A DNA stretch of 64,000 bases, from positions 1 through 64,000 of the forward strand of contig NZ_JAWMTI010000003.1 in assembly GCF_036959255.1 (NCBI RefSeq), written 5' to 3'. Both the position numbers and the translations under genes were made by a program. A model generated the notes under the pieces. That model saw only the letters and a list, made by a program, of their open reading frames with translations. It made no database searches and had not been told where the DNA came from. The stretch is from Olivibacter sp036959255. Lineage in GTDB: Bacteria > Bacteroidota > Bacteroidia > Sphingobacteriales > Sphingobacteriaceae. Below are positions 24,458-33,620 of the stretch, in pieces (the stretch's first letter is position 1; every line of letters begins with the position of its first letter).

Positions 24458-25489
24458 TTATAAATAAGTACCAAAGAAAGCTTTTAAGGTGTCGTAATCG
24501 TTCAACGTGATCGGGTAAATCCGATAATCGGGCCGGTGGAGAAGAAAGCCTTTCTGTCGGCTTCTGTAAAGCGACCACGCATTCCAATTTTCAAAATTCG
24601 GGCTTATACAATTTTGTCGGGGAGCAACAAGATGCTCTTGTAGATATAACCATCCCTCCCACTGTTCCGGATATTGCCTTAAGAAATCTTCCAATTGTTT
24701 ATATAAAGCTTTGGTAACCCAATGCACAAATGAAGCTTCTTCATCAAGCTGAGTCGAAATAATCGGCCTATGCATGGAATAGGCGATGCCCGTATTTCGC
24801 AAGCGTCGGCAAATAAGCGGATAAATCGGGCATTTTAATCGAAAGGCTAAAGTGGCCAAGCCCTTGCGTACGCTCATTTCCAGCCCAAAGAATTTGATCG
24901 GCAATAAATTATGCGACACACCGGTCTCCACCTTCGTCCCCATATTTCCATCAATATAAAGCACCAGACTGCGTCCATTCCGCAGGGCCCTGGTCATTCG
25001 AATAAGCGCATGGCTCTCCTCCGCATTAATCAACTCAACCTGTAGGTGAATATTCTTCGCCAAACCGCGATAAAGGTTCTGCTTAAATTTTTCCTCCATT
25101 TGATAAGCCTTTGCAGATACGACCAAACTGATAGGTATACCCGCTTGTATCATTAGATAATTGAGCAAGCGATAAGAACCTGTATGATAGGTACAAACAA
25201 TACCCGGCCGATCTTTTACGCACTGTACCCAAGCGTTCTCCCAGCCATTTATGTGCAGGATACCGGGAGGCACGGCATGCTCGATATCCAGAAAGCTTAA
25301 ACGACGGTTAATATGCACCTGCTTAAACAAAGACAGGTATTTCTTGGGCGAAAGTGTGGGCAGGGCATTGTATAAATTAGCACTGAAAACAGCAAACTGC
25401 CGCTCCTGCTTTATCGTGGCATCCGTTAAATCAAATTGCCGATAAGATTGTATAATTCGTTGACGCAAAGCAAGTATATTCTTTTTCAT
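24458..25489 (-). CDS. LpxL/HtrB-like acyltransferase-fold protein beside a small peptide gene
   Basis: 343 aa. The middle has the order of motifs seen in LpxL-type lysophospholipid acyltransferases: VCTYHTGSYRLLNYLM (His102), then SLVLYIDGNMG, then LPIKFFGLEMSVRKGLATLAFRLKCPIYPL. The acidic residue of the HxxxxD/E motif is replaced (H102-TGSY-R), so activity or mechanism may differ from lipid A acylation. There is no signal peptide or clear N-terminal TM, unlike LpxL. The gene stands between a 45-aa peptide gene and a kinase/LytTR pair rather than with lipid A genes, so the acyl acceptor may be a peptide or small molecule. That substrate idea is inference. Confidence 0.75.
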   Translation of the reverse strand: MKKNILALRQRIIQSYRQFDLTDATIKQERQFAVFSANLYNALPTLSPKKYLSLFKQVHINRRLSFLDIEHAVPPGILHINGWENAWVQCVKDRPGIVCTYHTGSYRLLNYLMIQAGIPISLVVSAKAYQMEEKFKQNLYRGLAKNIHLQVELINAEESHALIRMTRALRNGRSLVLYIDGNMGTKVETGVSHNLLPIKFFGLEMSVRKGLATLAFRLKCPIYPLICRRLRNTGIAYSMHRPIISTQLDEEASFVHWVTKALYKQLEDFLRQYPEQWEGWLYLQEHLVAPRQNCISPNFENWNAWSLYRSRQKGFLLHRPDYRIYPITLNDYDTLKAFFGTYL

Positions 25490-25572
25490 GATTCATTTAT
25501 TAAGGTTATCTAAACATGCTACCCGATCGCTGAAGGAGAACGGCCTTCAAATTTTCGGGTAGCAGCGACTAT

Positions 25573-25710
25573 TTAGAGGATATCATAATCACACTTCAAT
25601 TCATCATCTCCGTCCTCCTCATACAGACCAAATGCGCGATGAAGCGGAACCGGACTTTCTACGATACCTCCATTGATGGATAAGCGTAATTTTCTATTTA
25701 ACTTTTTCAT
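25573..25710 (-). CDS. Small precursor-like peptide (45 aa) upstream of the acyltransferase
   Basis: The ATG at 25710 gives MKKLNRKLRLSINGGIVESP, then VPLHRAFGLYEED, then GDDELKCDYDIL and TAA. A very basic start (MKKLNRKLR) followed by a Gly-Gly and an acidic, single-Cys tail is unlike random translation. It resembles Bacteroidota ribosomal-peptide precursors, which often begin MKKLK.KLxL. The acyltransferase gene starts 83 bp downstream on the same strand. No lanthipeptide cyclase, ATP-grasp or radical SAM gene is nearby. It could also be a pheromone for the adjacent kinase. Confidence 0.55.
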   Translation of the reverse strand: MKKLNRKLRLSINGGIVESPVPLHRAFGLYEEDGDDELKCDYDIL

Positions 25711-25881
25711 GTTAATACATTTTTAATTCTAACCATTGCCTTCTTTATTGCTGGGCATCCGACTTCTTCCCATCCCCTGGCCAAGGATTTTGATGATCAC
25801 GGAGACAATATTGCAGTGAAAAAGCAGCTTATCCTAAAGGGTGGGACAGACAACCGGGCAGGAGTATACGAAACGAAAAAA

Positions 25882-25938
25882 GCCGGGACGAACGACCAAA
25901 GTGGTTGTTCGTCCCGGCTGACGGTCGTTCGTCCCGGC
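25882..25938 (+). promoter_or_regulatory. Three-arm mutually exclusive hairpin before the Crp-like gene
   Basis: Arm 1 (25882-25898) reads GCCGGGACGAACGACCA. Arm 2 (25902-25918, TGGTTGTTCGTCCCGGC) pairs with it around a 3-nt loop with one wobble. Arm 3 (25923-25938, GGTCGTTCGTCCCGGC) is a perfect complement of the first 16 bases of arm 1. Arm 1 can pair with only one of them. The element ends 40 bp before the ATG at 25979. It could act as an attenuator-like switch in RNA or as a multi-half-site operator in DNA. Confidence 0.6.
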
Positions 25939-25978
25939 AATCTTGCATATCAAAAGCAAGAACCTTAGCTTCGGCATC

Positions 25979-26530
25979 ATGTATCCCTTACTCAATCCCT
26001 TTCAAGAAGAGCTAAAACAATTAGGTGCGCTATCAAACGAGGCTTGGCAAGCGCTAACTGAGATAGTCTTAGAGCGCCGCTATGGCAATGCACGTGCGGT
26101 ACAGCTGGATGGAGGCAGCATGTTATATATAGGGGAAGGCTTCATTAAGCAATATGCCCGCGCCGAAAGAACACAACCCAGCATTGTTCGTTTTATAACA
26201 CGTGGGCAGGTCTTATTTGTACCCTATGATTATCATTCGATCTATGTAAAAACCATCGAACGAAGTGTTCTTTATTATTGGGATGAATACACCCTTCGGC
26301 AGGTGATAACGGCCCATCCCCAATTGTTGAAGCTGTATATGACCTTACGGGATATGCAGGAACAGGCTTTGGATCATAAAATATTGTTGTTGGAAGAAGA
26401 AGTGCGGCATAAGTTGATCTTATTCAACAAGTATCAAGGCGATCTATGGCCTTATGTAAAAAACAAAGACCTGGCAAACTTTCTGCATGTAAGCGAAAGC
26501 ACCTTAAGTCGCAGTAAAAAAGACAATTAA
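25979..26530 (+). CDS. Crp/Fnr-family transcriptional regulator
   Basis: 183 aa from ATG 25979; an in-frame TTG at 25943 would add 12 residues but falls beside the hairpin element. The N-terminal part is a cNMP-binding-like beta roll (GGSMLYIGEGFIKQYAR, RGQVLFVPYDY). A dimerisation helix follows (LLKLYMTLRDMQEQALDHKILLL), then a short helix-turn-helix (NKDLANFLHVSESTLSR) that ends the protein. The type is common in Bacteroidota, often with no cAMP ligand. It is divergent from the peptide/acyltransferase/kinase operon and may regulate it. Confidence 0.85.
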   Translation: MYPLLNPFQEELKQLGALSNEAWQALTEIVLERRYGNARAVQLDGGSMLYIGEGFIKQYARAERTQPSIVRFITRGQVLFVPYDYHSIYVKTIERSVLYYWDEYTLRQVITAHPQLLKLYMTLRDMQEQALDHKILLLEEEVRHKLILFNKYQGDLWPYVKNKDLANFLHVSESTLSRSKKDN

Positions 26531-26792
26531 GCACAAGTACTTAAATTGATCTAGCACAACGTATTCCTTTCCCTCCGGCAAATCCAAATGTTGCTTTTCA
26601 GGCTAATTTAGTGTTCGTTATACGTTACTTTTTACGTGTTATGAAAGCACAGTTTTATCCAAGAAAATTTGCGGTATTTCGGCGTTGGCCGTATATCAAA
26701 GATGACAATGGAATACTGTCTTTGAAGCAATGATTGTGTTCGATTTTGAGCAGTTCGAATAAAAATTATTTTTTAACCCAAAAACAACCATT

Positions 26793-27113
26793 ATGAAAAA
26801 GATCATTTTTGGAATATTTACATTGGCTTTATTCACCTTTTTTATTGTAAAGGCAAATTCATCTAGAAGAACAATTACGGCTGACCATTTGGTGCAACCT
26901 GCTACCGATCAGTTTGTTCAATTGGAAGGTGACCCGGAATTTTCCAGCTGCCAAAGTACAGCAACTAGAAATTGTGTATACGATGTAACAGCCGCCGGTA
27001 AAGCCAATATACCGGACCAGCCAACTTATAGCGCAACAGAGATTGATAACTACGTGTCGCAAGGATGGCTGCAAGCCGACCCAAATTCTTCTCCCGCATT
27101 GTATGTAGAATAG
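26793..27113 (+). CDS. DUF6520-like small exported protein
   Basis: 106 aa. The N-terminal signal/anchor is MKKIIFGIFTLALFTFFIVK; the mature part has two cysteines (SSCQSTATRNC). The DUF6520 family of Bacteroidota has this build: a signal, then a short low-complexity region with a Cys pair near the middle. It is often found near thioredoxin-like genes, and here a TlpA-type gene converges on it. Function unknown. A short upstream frame (26641-26733, about 30 aa) is not convincing. Confidence 0.65.
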   Translation: MKKIIFGIFTLALFTFFIVKANSSRRTITADHLVQPATDQFVQLEGDPEFSSCQSTATRNCVYDVTAAGKANIPDQPTYSATEIDNYVSQGWLQADPNSSPALYVE

Positions 27114-27138
27114 GTAAAGGAAAGAGTGTTATGTATGA

Positions 27139-27179
27139 CCTCCTATCAGCGAATTTATTGCCGATAGGAGGTTTTTTTT
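27139..27179. terminator. Intrinsic terminator between converging genes
   Basis: CCTCCTATCAGC and GCCGATAGGAGG form a 12-bp stem with one mismatch around GAATTTATT, followed by eight T on the plus strand. It ends the DUF6520-like transcript and may serve the opposing thioredoxin gene, whose stop lies at its edge. Confidence 0.85.
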
Positions 27180-28689
27180 ATCGATTCTCTTCTATCAGTT
27201 TAATAAAGGCTTTTTCTGCAGCGGCAACCGCAGGATCTGTTATCTCCGAAGGTCGTGGCGGACTGGCGGTAATAACTCGTCCGTCCTTCGATATCATAAC
27301 AATCGTAGGAAACCCGATAATAAAATGGTACTTGATAATGTCATGGTATCGTCCCAGACCTTCTGTGTAAAGATTGATTTCATCCGGAGAACAATAGATT
27401 CCTTCCTTCACACTTTTTAACCACCACTCTTTCTTTTTATCTACATTGACGGACATAAACACCACATCCTCTTCATTTTTATATTTTGTAACAATCTGTT
27501 TCAAAAAGCCTTCATATAGCGCTCGACAGGCATGACAACCAGTAAACCAAAAATCCATAATAAGCAGTTTACCTTGGTAATCGGCAAGTCGATGTCTGTT
27601 GCCATATTGATCGGGTAAATTAAAATCAAAGGCCGGATTTCCCTTTTTATTCCGCTGAAGTGCTTCTATCTGCTTCCTATACCGATTATTCCCTATGTTT
27701 GCTATCAGGTAATCAATTTTATTGATTTCGCTTGTTCTGTTGTTCAGGTTCTGATAAATTGTGATCAGGTACAATTTATCTCTTAGGATTCCCTTGGGCA
27801 TTTGTTCAATAACAGCTAATAAATCTCCTGACTGACGCCGATAGGTTTGTCCTTTTTCGTCAGTTCGTAATAACCTTAAACCAAATTTAATCCTGTCATA
27901 TATAAAGTCGGCATAGAGGTATGATTGTGCCAACAATTTCTCATCATCTACGGGAAAGCTAAATGCTGCCCAATATTCCTTCCATAAATCTTTTTTGGCC
28001 GTTACAAAAGCCAGGTCACGAGCTTTTGAACTGAGTATGAAACTCCACTTTTTATAATGACCTGCCAATAGATCCACAAAAATTAAATCATAAACATGTT
28101 TACTCAATTTCGGTTGGAATTGCCTCAATAGCAGTTGCTGAACCGCAAGTAGGGAGTCGAGTTTCGATTTATCGGCCAACAACGCATCTCGATAACGCCC
28201 CTCTTTGATCAGCTTATTCGTTATGTGGCGTGATCCTATATCTTCATGTCTGTAAACCTGATCAATACAGTTCCACTTTTCACTGCCTCTGCCCTTGAAA
28301 TGAATATCTCCAGATAAGTCTTCGATCTGTATAGAGTCCCCTCTTTCCAATAGATAGAAGAAATTTGAAAAGCTTTTATGTACCGTGTTGATGTTGGTTT
28401 TATCAAATACCAGTATCCTGGCATAAGAGAGCGAATCTTCCATCGGTATTTCCAAGCATCGGTTAACTTCCGGTTGCCATTCATAGGTATCCACTTCACC
28501 GATATACCCCGAGTTGATTCCATTTTTAAGCACATTGATTTCAATCAGGACATTAGGAGCAGGTCCTTTCATCTCCAAATAAGCTTTTCCCTGTTGCCCG
28601 TTGGCCGGGCTCTGCGAAAACAGGAAAATGCAACAAAAAATCAGCGACGCCTGTATCAGTTCTAAAAATCCGGTATTTCTGTATTTCAT
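27178..28689 (-). CDS. Exported TlpA-like thioredoxin-fold protein
   Basis: 503 aa. The signal peptide ends PANGQ. Residues 35-345 form a helical and beta extension typical of Bacteroidota redoxin proteins that follow SusD. The thioredoxin domain (about 350-500) has LLIMDFWFTGCHACRALYEG with Cys385 and Cys388 (a C-HA-C active site). It also has a cis-Pro-like GFPTIVMI motif. Predicted periplasmic disulfide oxidoreductase. It is 11 bp downstream of the SusD gene, so it belongs to the SusC-SusD operon. Confidence 0.9.
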   Translation of the reverse strand: MKYRNTGFLELIQASLIFCCIFLFSQSPANGQQGKAYLEMKGPAPNVLIEINVLKNGINSGYIGEVDTYEWQPEVNRCLEIPMEDSLSYARILVFDKTNINTVHKSFSNFFYLLERGDSIQIEDLSGDIHFKGRGSEKWNCIDQVYRHEDIGSRHITNKLIKEGRYRDALLADKSKLDSLLAVQQLLLRQFQPKLSKHVYDLIFVDLLAGHYKKWSFILSSKARDLAFVTAKKDLWKEYWAAFSFPVDDEKLLAQSYLYADFIYDRIKFGLRLLRTDEKGQTYRRQSGDLLAVIEQMPKGILRDKLYLITIYQNLNNRTSEINKIDYLIANIGNNRYRKQIEALQRNKKGNPAFDFNLPDQYGNRHRLADYQGKLLIMDFWFTGCHACRALYEGFLKQIVTKYKNEEDVVFMSVNVDKKKEWWLKSVKEGIYCSPDEINLYTEGLGRYHDIIKYHFIIGFPTIVMISKDGRVITASPPRPSEITDPAVAAAEKAFIKLIEENR

Positions 28690-28700
28690 GATTATTTCTT

Positions 28701-30080
28701 TTAACGTTTATTCTGCTCAATGCCACTAAGCGCTATTTCGTCATCCGGAATCGGAAAAACGTAGCGCGGGCTGTTAGGTAGTAGTATATAGGTCTGACCG
28801 TTTACCGTTCTGGATAAGGTTATATCTGCACTCTCGGCATTCAGCCGTTTCAGATCCTGCCAACGTAATCCCCTCCATATCAATTCCTTTTGCCGTTCGG
28901 TTAACACTAATCGCAAGGCCTCCGCTGCTGAGCCAGCTGTTAAGGACGGCACAACATTATTTTGGTAGCGTTTTTCCAATAAAGTATTTAACCAATCCAT
29001 CGCACCACCAAGCTCATTCCGCCTGGCCAAACACTCGGCTTTGATCAAATAGAGTTCATCGGTAGCCAGACCCGTGAAAGCGTACGCGCCTGCCCCATTA
29101 TAGCCACGCTTCTTACTAAATGTTCCGTCAGCTGTTCTATTGAAATAAAGCGGAACCCTTAAATCATTTTCATCATAAAGTGCCATAATGTGATCCGGCA
29201 CCCGACCGGGGGAAATAGCGGAAGCCGTGGTAAAAAAGTAGGTATTTACCTGACTGGTATTGTAAATCAGCTCATCATGCGTGATGGAGAAGGGCGTGGC
29301 CGAAGTGCGGCTCACCTTATTATAGTCTATCAATTTGTTATACAGCGCAAGCGCGCTATCAGCTGCTGATTCTGCTTCATCGTATTGGCGGATATCCAGA
29401 TAAATACGTGCAAGCAAGGCATAGGCAGCGATTTTGGAAGGCCTATTTAAATTATTGTTCGGGCGCTGAAACGGAAGCAATGGCTTTGCATCCTCAAGGT
29501 CTCGGAAGATTTGCCGGTAAGTATTTTCAAGCGAAGAGCGGGGAAGTATTTCATCGATCTGCGGTTTAAGTTTTAGTGGTAAACCAAGCTCATTAACCGC
29601 CGTTGACGGATTATATAGAGAGCAGAAATTTTTTGCCAGATCATAATAGGCAAAAGCCCGGGTAAACAGTGCCCATCCTTTTATAAACCTGCCCTGAGCT
29701 GTAGCAGCGCTGTCCGAATGGCTTAAGCCGTCCAGCACGTTATTGGCATAAAAAACCTGTGCATAAAGCCTGTTCCAGTCCAAAATGCTGTTATCGCCGT
29801 TATAGATCTGCTCCTGCCATAAATAGGCATTACGCTCGGTTTCCGTTCCGGCCATAAAGGCCTCATCGTTCACCTCATATTCATCGGCACTCAATTGCGC
29901 CAGGCCGCCGGTATAATTCAACACGAGGGTATTATCCAATAAATTCTGAAAATCGGTGAGCGTTTTAGGCTGCACAATGGACGTACTCGGTTTTTTGGCT
30001 AAAAAAGTTTCTTTGTCACATCCCATCAAAAGGACGATTAAAGCAGTACATATCATTATAAGCTGTTTCATTGTCTGCAT
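28701..30080 (-). CDS. SusD/RagB-family nutrient-binding lipoprotein
   Basis: 459 aa. The signal peptide ends in the lipobox MGCD, so the protein is lipid-anchored. Typical features are the N-terminal KPSTSIVQPKTLTDFQNLLDN, TPR-like helical repeats (YALLARIYLDIRQYDEAESAADSAL) and the C-terminal ERQKELIWRGLRWQDLKRL motif shared by SusD homologues. Binds the substrate for the SusC-like porin encoded just upstream (8 bp gap). The combination with a thioredoxin gene rather than glycoside hydrolases points away from simple polysaccharide use, but the ligand is unknown. Confidence 0.93.
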   Translation of the reverse strand: MQTMKQLIMICTALIVLLMGCDKETFLAKKPSTSIVQPKTLTDFQNLLDNTLVLNYTGGLAQLSADEYEVNDEAFMAGTETERNAYLWQEQIYNGDNSILDWNRLYAQVFYANNVLDGLSHSDSAATAQGRFIKGWALFTRAFAYYDLAKNFCSLYNPSTAVNELGLPLKLKPQIDEILPRSSLENTYRQIFRDLEDAKPLLPFQRPNNNLNRPSKIAAYALLARIYLDIRQYDEAESAADSALALYNKLIDYNKVSRTSATPFSITHDELIYNTSQVNTYFFTTASAISPGRVPDHIMALYDENDLRVPLYFNRTADGTFSKKRGYNGAGAYAFTGLATDELYLIKAECLARRNELGGAMDWLNTLLEKRYQNNVVPSLTAGSAAEALRLVLTERQKELIWRGLRWQDLKRLNAESADITLSRTVNGQTYILLPNSPRYVFPIPDDEIALSGIEQNKR

Positions 30081-30087
30081 ATTGGTT

Positions 30088-33000
30088 TTATATAATAGCT
30101 TTCAGGCCAAAGGCGATGGTCTTTGCCTGTGGAACGCCTGTGGGGTAATCCGGGTCGATATGGCGGCTATTCGAACGATACAGGATTCCGATATTATTTA
30201 GATACATAAAGAAGTTGATCGATCTGAATATTTTTTGCTGCCTTGACGTGAGCGAATAGCCGAAACGTATATCCTGCAAACGGATATGATCACCTTTTTC
30301 CACCAATGCATCGCTATATAAGTAGAGGTTGTTCCGATTAAGATTGGAAGGATAGAGTAGTGCCGGGACATCTGTCCATTCCTCATCGCCCGGTTGCTGC
30401 CATCTGTTGTTGTAATCCGCCTGTTGATAGGCGGCGGGGCTACCGGTACTTGCATATATACTACCGTTATTCAGCGATGGTCGACGGAAAAAGTACCCCA
30501 ACTTATAGGTAATATTGAAAGACAGATCAAAGCCCTTATATCGGAAATTATTCCGCACACTTCCAAAGTGCGTGGGAATAGCGGAGCCAACGAATACCAG
30601 ATTGTTCCGGTCCTGGCTGTTCATAATAGCCGCGTATTCCTTTGTTTGGTTACCATCCAATAGTCCGATAGGATCACCTTGGCCATCGAGACCGCCATAA
30701 GGAAAGGCAAAAAGCGCATAGTACGGATACCCCTCCAATGGATTATTATAATTGGCGGAAACCACATTGAAGTTACTCCCGTTCGAAACCTTATAATCCG
30801 TTACCTTATCTTTGGCATAGTTGTACAAAAAGTTGGTAGACCAGCGCAACGCCCCCTTGGTGTTTATAGTGTTCAACACGAAGTCAAGACCGTGCCCGCT
30901 TGTATTGGCCGAATTTCCCTTGAACAGTGTAATTCCAGTTTGGGGCGCAATAGGGCTATTCCCGATCAGATCAAGCCCATCTTTCAGCCAGTATTCTATG
31001 CTGCCGTTCAGCCGATTATCCAATAGCCCGAAATCAACGCCAAAATTCACATTGCGTATCTTTTCCCATCGCAGCGAAGGATTGGGCGGATTAACGATCT
31101 CGGTAAAATAGGTATTGTAACGCTGCTGCCCCGAACCTCTGTTGGCGGTCAACAAAGCCGAGAGACTGTTGTCTACATTACCGGTATAACCAAAGGTGAC
31201 ACGAAGCTGTAGTTTAGGCATCCAACCAACCTGATAAAAAGGCTCCCGGTTCAATAGCCATGACAGTCCGGTAGACCATAAAGGCACGCCCTTTTGGTTC
31301 GAGGAAACACCGAATAAATTGGATTCATCTTTACGCGCACTTAGAGAGAGGATATAACGGTCCAGATAGGTATAGGAGGCGTTCATGTAATACGACAGAT
31401 AACGCAGGTCGGCGCCGCTCTGTTGCGTATTGGTAGGAATCCTTGCGGTATTGAAGCCATAGTAGTAAGGATACAGCTCCCTAAAATTGATGGCAGCATT
31501 CTGATCGGTAGCTGTTTCTTCATTGTAACCGTAAAGTCCGATAGTATTTGAAAAATTAGTGGACGAACGGATTTCAAAACCTGCCAGCGCATTGATGGCG
31601 TGGGCATCCCACGACTTTGCCAGATCAAGCTGCGTCCTCCCGTAGTGAACAGCTGACCGTGTGTTTCCCACGTTTCTGATAGCTCCCATGGGAATGGGAT
31701 ATGATAGCCCCCCCGCTGCATCTGTTTGCGTAAACGTGTTGATCCGGTTTCGGGTATAGTAAGATTCCAGCTCGTTATGCGAAACATTGTCCGTCGTTCC
31801 CTTTTGAAAGCTGTAATTGATTGATGCTTTCAGGCCTGGCAGAAAGGTGTAGCTCAACGAAGTATTCAGACGGTAGTCGGTATGCTTCGCTGTGCTTTTG
31901 CTGTACCCCTGCTGCAGTTCCCTGAGCGGAAAGTAACGCCAATCGAGCAATTGCCCGTTCCCTACCGTATCGGCATAGGATAGCCGCAGATCCCGCGCTA
32001 TCGGCAGCGGATTCCCCGCATCATCCGCCAGACGATCATAAGGAGTTGACGGAGTAAAGCGGGGTAAGGACTCGCTGTTGGAAGAGGTAAACAGGATGTT
32101 CGAAAAAAACTCCAGTTTACGGTCCAACAGGTAATACGTATTAGTAGCATTGAGCGTAATACGGTCGTTTTTGTTGGTCACATTACTTTCCAGGTTTTTA
32201 TCATAACCGGCCGAAAAGAAGTAACTGTGATTCCCCTCTCCCCCGCTCAAACTTGCCTGATATTGCTGATTGACACCGGTACGATAATAATGTTGCAACA
32301 GCTCTGCGCGACTGTCGTAAGTAGCCAGTTGCCTGATGCTGCTCAACGAATCCGCGCTACCGATCAATCCGCTCCGGGCTTTTGCAAATACCTCCACCGC
32401 AGGTGATAGCGGTGTAAAACCATTGTTGATAGCCACATTGTACAATCCCTGATTGAACAGAAACTGTTCCACCTCGATATATTCTGCGGCAGACAATTGA
32501 GGTGTATAATAGAGATCCGGCTTTTCGCTAATGGTAAGATTCGTATTGATTTCCACCTTGGTTTTATTACCGATGCGCCCCCTTTTGGTGGTGATAACGA
32601 TCACGCCGTTACCCGCCCGGGCGCCCCAGGCCGAAGCTGCGGCCGCATCTTTGAGAATGGTTATGTTCTCGATATCGTTTGGGTTGATGTTGCTTATATC
32701 TCCTTTATAAGGAAAATTATCCAGGATGATCAAGGGATCTGAATTGGCAAAAAGCGTTGCCCTGCCCCTGATCTGTATATCGCTCTGTCCGAACTGGCGG
32801 TTGTTGTTGGTATTGAAGATCAGGCCGCTTGTCACCCCATCCAAGCGGTCGAGAATATTGGTTGACACCCTCCTGTTCAACAGCTCATTATCCACCTGCA
32901 CAAAACTTCCCGTAGCGCGTTCTTTGGGTAAGGTTTGGTAACCGGTACTTACCTGCACTTCTTCCAGTTGAGTGCCGTTGCTTTCCAATTGAACGATTAA

Positions 33001-33342
33001 CGGCTTCGAATCCCTCCCTCCGAAGGGGACTTCGGCAATCTTGTAACCTACATAGCTGACGAGCAAAACCCCACCTGTGTCGGGCACTCTTAAACGGAAT
33101 TTACCATCCTTATCGGTCAGCACCTTGATGTCCCCTTTCCATATTTTTATAGTAGCCCCGTCCAGCGGTTCATTTGTTTCGGCAGATACAACTCGCCCGT
33201 TAAGTAGATAGGAACTTTGCAAAGCCACGCCATGGGCAGCCTCCGGGGAGGAGGACTGCCGGGCGTGTGCCAAACAAACACAGAACAAGATCTTTAAGGT
33301 TATAAGGTATACGGTGTAAGGTTTAAAGACGCCCAGTCGCAT
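30088..33342 (-). CDS. SusC/RagA-family TonB-linked outer-membrane protein
   Basis: 1084 aa from ATG 33342, which starts a plausible signal peptide (MRLGVFKPYTVYLITLKILF through AHARQ). The frame stays open another 119 codons upstream, but that stretch crosses a 22-bp palindrome and reads poorly as protein. Domains are a carboxypeptidase-regulatory-like domain (GRVVSAETNEPLDGATIKIW), a plug with IQIRGRATLFANSDPLIILD and the SusC signature NPNDIENITILKDAAAASAWG, and a large barrel ending FGLKAII. It forms the import channel with the SusD lipoprotein encoded next. Confidence 0.93.
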   Translation of the reverse strand: MRLGVFKPYTVYLITLKILFCVCLAHARQSSSPEAAHGVALQSSYLLNGRVVSAETNEPLDGATIKIWKGDIKVLTDKDGKFRLRVPDTGGVLLVSYVGYKIAEVPFGGRDSKPLIVQLESNGTQLEEVQVSTGYQTLPKERATGSFVQVDNELLNRRVSTNILDRLDGVTSGLIFNTNNNRQFGQSDIQIRGRATLFANSDPLIILDNFPYKGDISNINPNDIENITILKDAAAASAWGARAGNGVIVITTKRGRIGNKTKVEINTNLTISEKPDLYYTPQLSAAEYIEVEQFLFNQGLYNVAINNGFTPLSPAVEVFAKARSGLIGSADSLSSIRQLATYDSRAELLQHYYRTGVNQQYQASLSGGEGNHSYFFSAGYDKNLESNVTNKNDRITLNATNTYYLLDRKLEFFSNILFTSSNSESLPRFTPSTPYDRLADDAGNPLPIARDLRLSYADTVGNGQLLDWRYFPLRELQQGYSKSTAKHTDYRLNTSLSYTFLPGLKASINYSFQKGTTDNVSHNELESYYTRNRINTFTQTDAAGGLSYPIPMGAIRNVGNTRSAVHYGRTQLDLAKSWDAHAINALAGFEIRSSTNFSNTIGLYGYNEETATDQNAAINFRELYPYYYGFNTARIPTNTQQSGADLRYLSYYMNASYTYLDRYILSLSARKDESNLFGVSSNQKGVPLWSTGLSWLLNREPFYQVGWMPKLQLRVTFGYTGNVDNSLSALLTANRGSGQQRYNTYFTEIVNPPNPSLRWEKIRNVNFGVDFGLLDNRLNGSIEYWLKDGLDLIGNSPIAPQTGITLFKGNSANTSGHGLDFVLNTINTKGALRWSTNFLYNYAKDKVTDYKVSNGSNFNVVSANYNNPLEGYPYYALFAFPYGGLDGQGDPIGLLDGNQTKEYAAIMNSQDRNNLVFVGSAIPTHFGSVRNNFRYKGFDLSFNITYKLGYFFRRPSLNNGSIYASTGSPAAYQQADYNNRWQQPGDEEWTDVPALLYPSNLNRNNLYLYSDALVEKGDHIRLQDIRFGYSLTSRQQKIFRSINFFMYLNNIGILYRSNSRHIDPDYPTGVPQAKTIAFGLKAII

Positions 33343-33481
33343 CCCGATTCTTATAGTTTCGTAGGCAACATTTTGAGACGAAAAAAGGTATCTGCGCCTA
33401 AATTTCCAGTACTTTTTTATACAAACTTTAGCGAAAAAAAACCACCAAAAAGTGGTTTTGAACCTTCTTAAACCCCATTTT

Positions 33482-33503
33482 CCTGTAACTCGCGAGTTAC
33501 AGG
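33482..33503. promoter_or_regulatory. Perfect 22-bp palindrome upstream of the SusC gene
   Basis: CCTGTAACTCG followed directly by its reverse complement. As DNA it is a perfect dyad, a likely operator 140-160 bp before the SusC start. As RNA it gives a 9-bp stem with a CGCG tetraloop, followed on the plus strand by TAGTTTTTT, which would be terminator-like for rightward transcription. Both readings are possible. Confidence 0.6.
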
Positions 33504-33596
33504 TAGTTTTTTCAGTATTTTTTTGTATGTGCGATGGTTCTCGCGAAAAACTGCCCGTTGAGGAAAAAACAGTATTTATCATTAATAATTCATACT

Positions 33597-33620
33597 CCTG
33601 CCTACCGCAGGCAGGCATCA
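33597..33620. repeat. CCTGCC palindromic intergenic element, copy 2
   Basis: CCTGCCTACCGCAGGCAGG followed by CATCA, one base shorter in the loop than the copy at 13223-13242. Both are flanked by CAT-rich DNA (ATTCATACTC, ATTCATCACTC). Probably a family-wide REP-like element. Confidence 0.6.

Noticed and set aside
24458..25489. Lipid A acyltransferase (LpxL) housekeeping gene
   Set aside because: No N-terminal TM, altered HxxxxD/E motif, and neighbours are a peptide gene and signalling genes rather than lipid A genes.
26641..26733. 30-codon frame MKAQFYPRKFAVFRRW...
   Set aside because: Too short, no export or TM feature, no ribosome binding site, and no operon link; may be a remnant.
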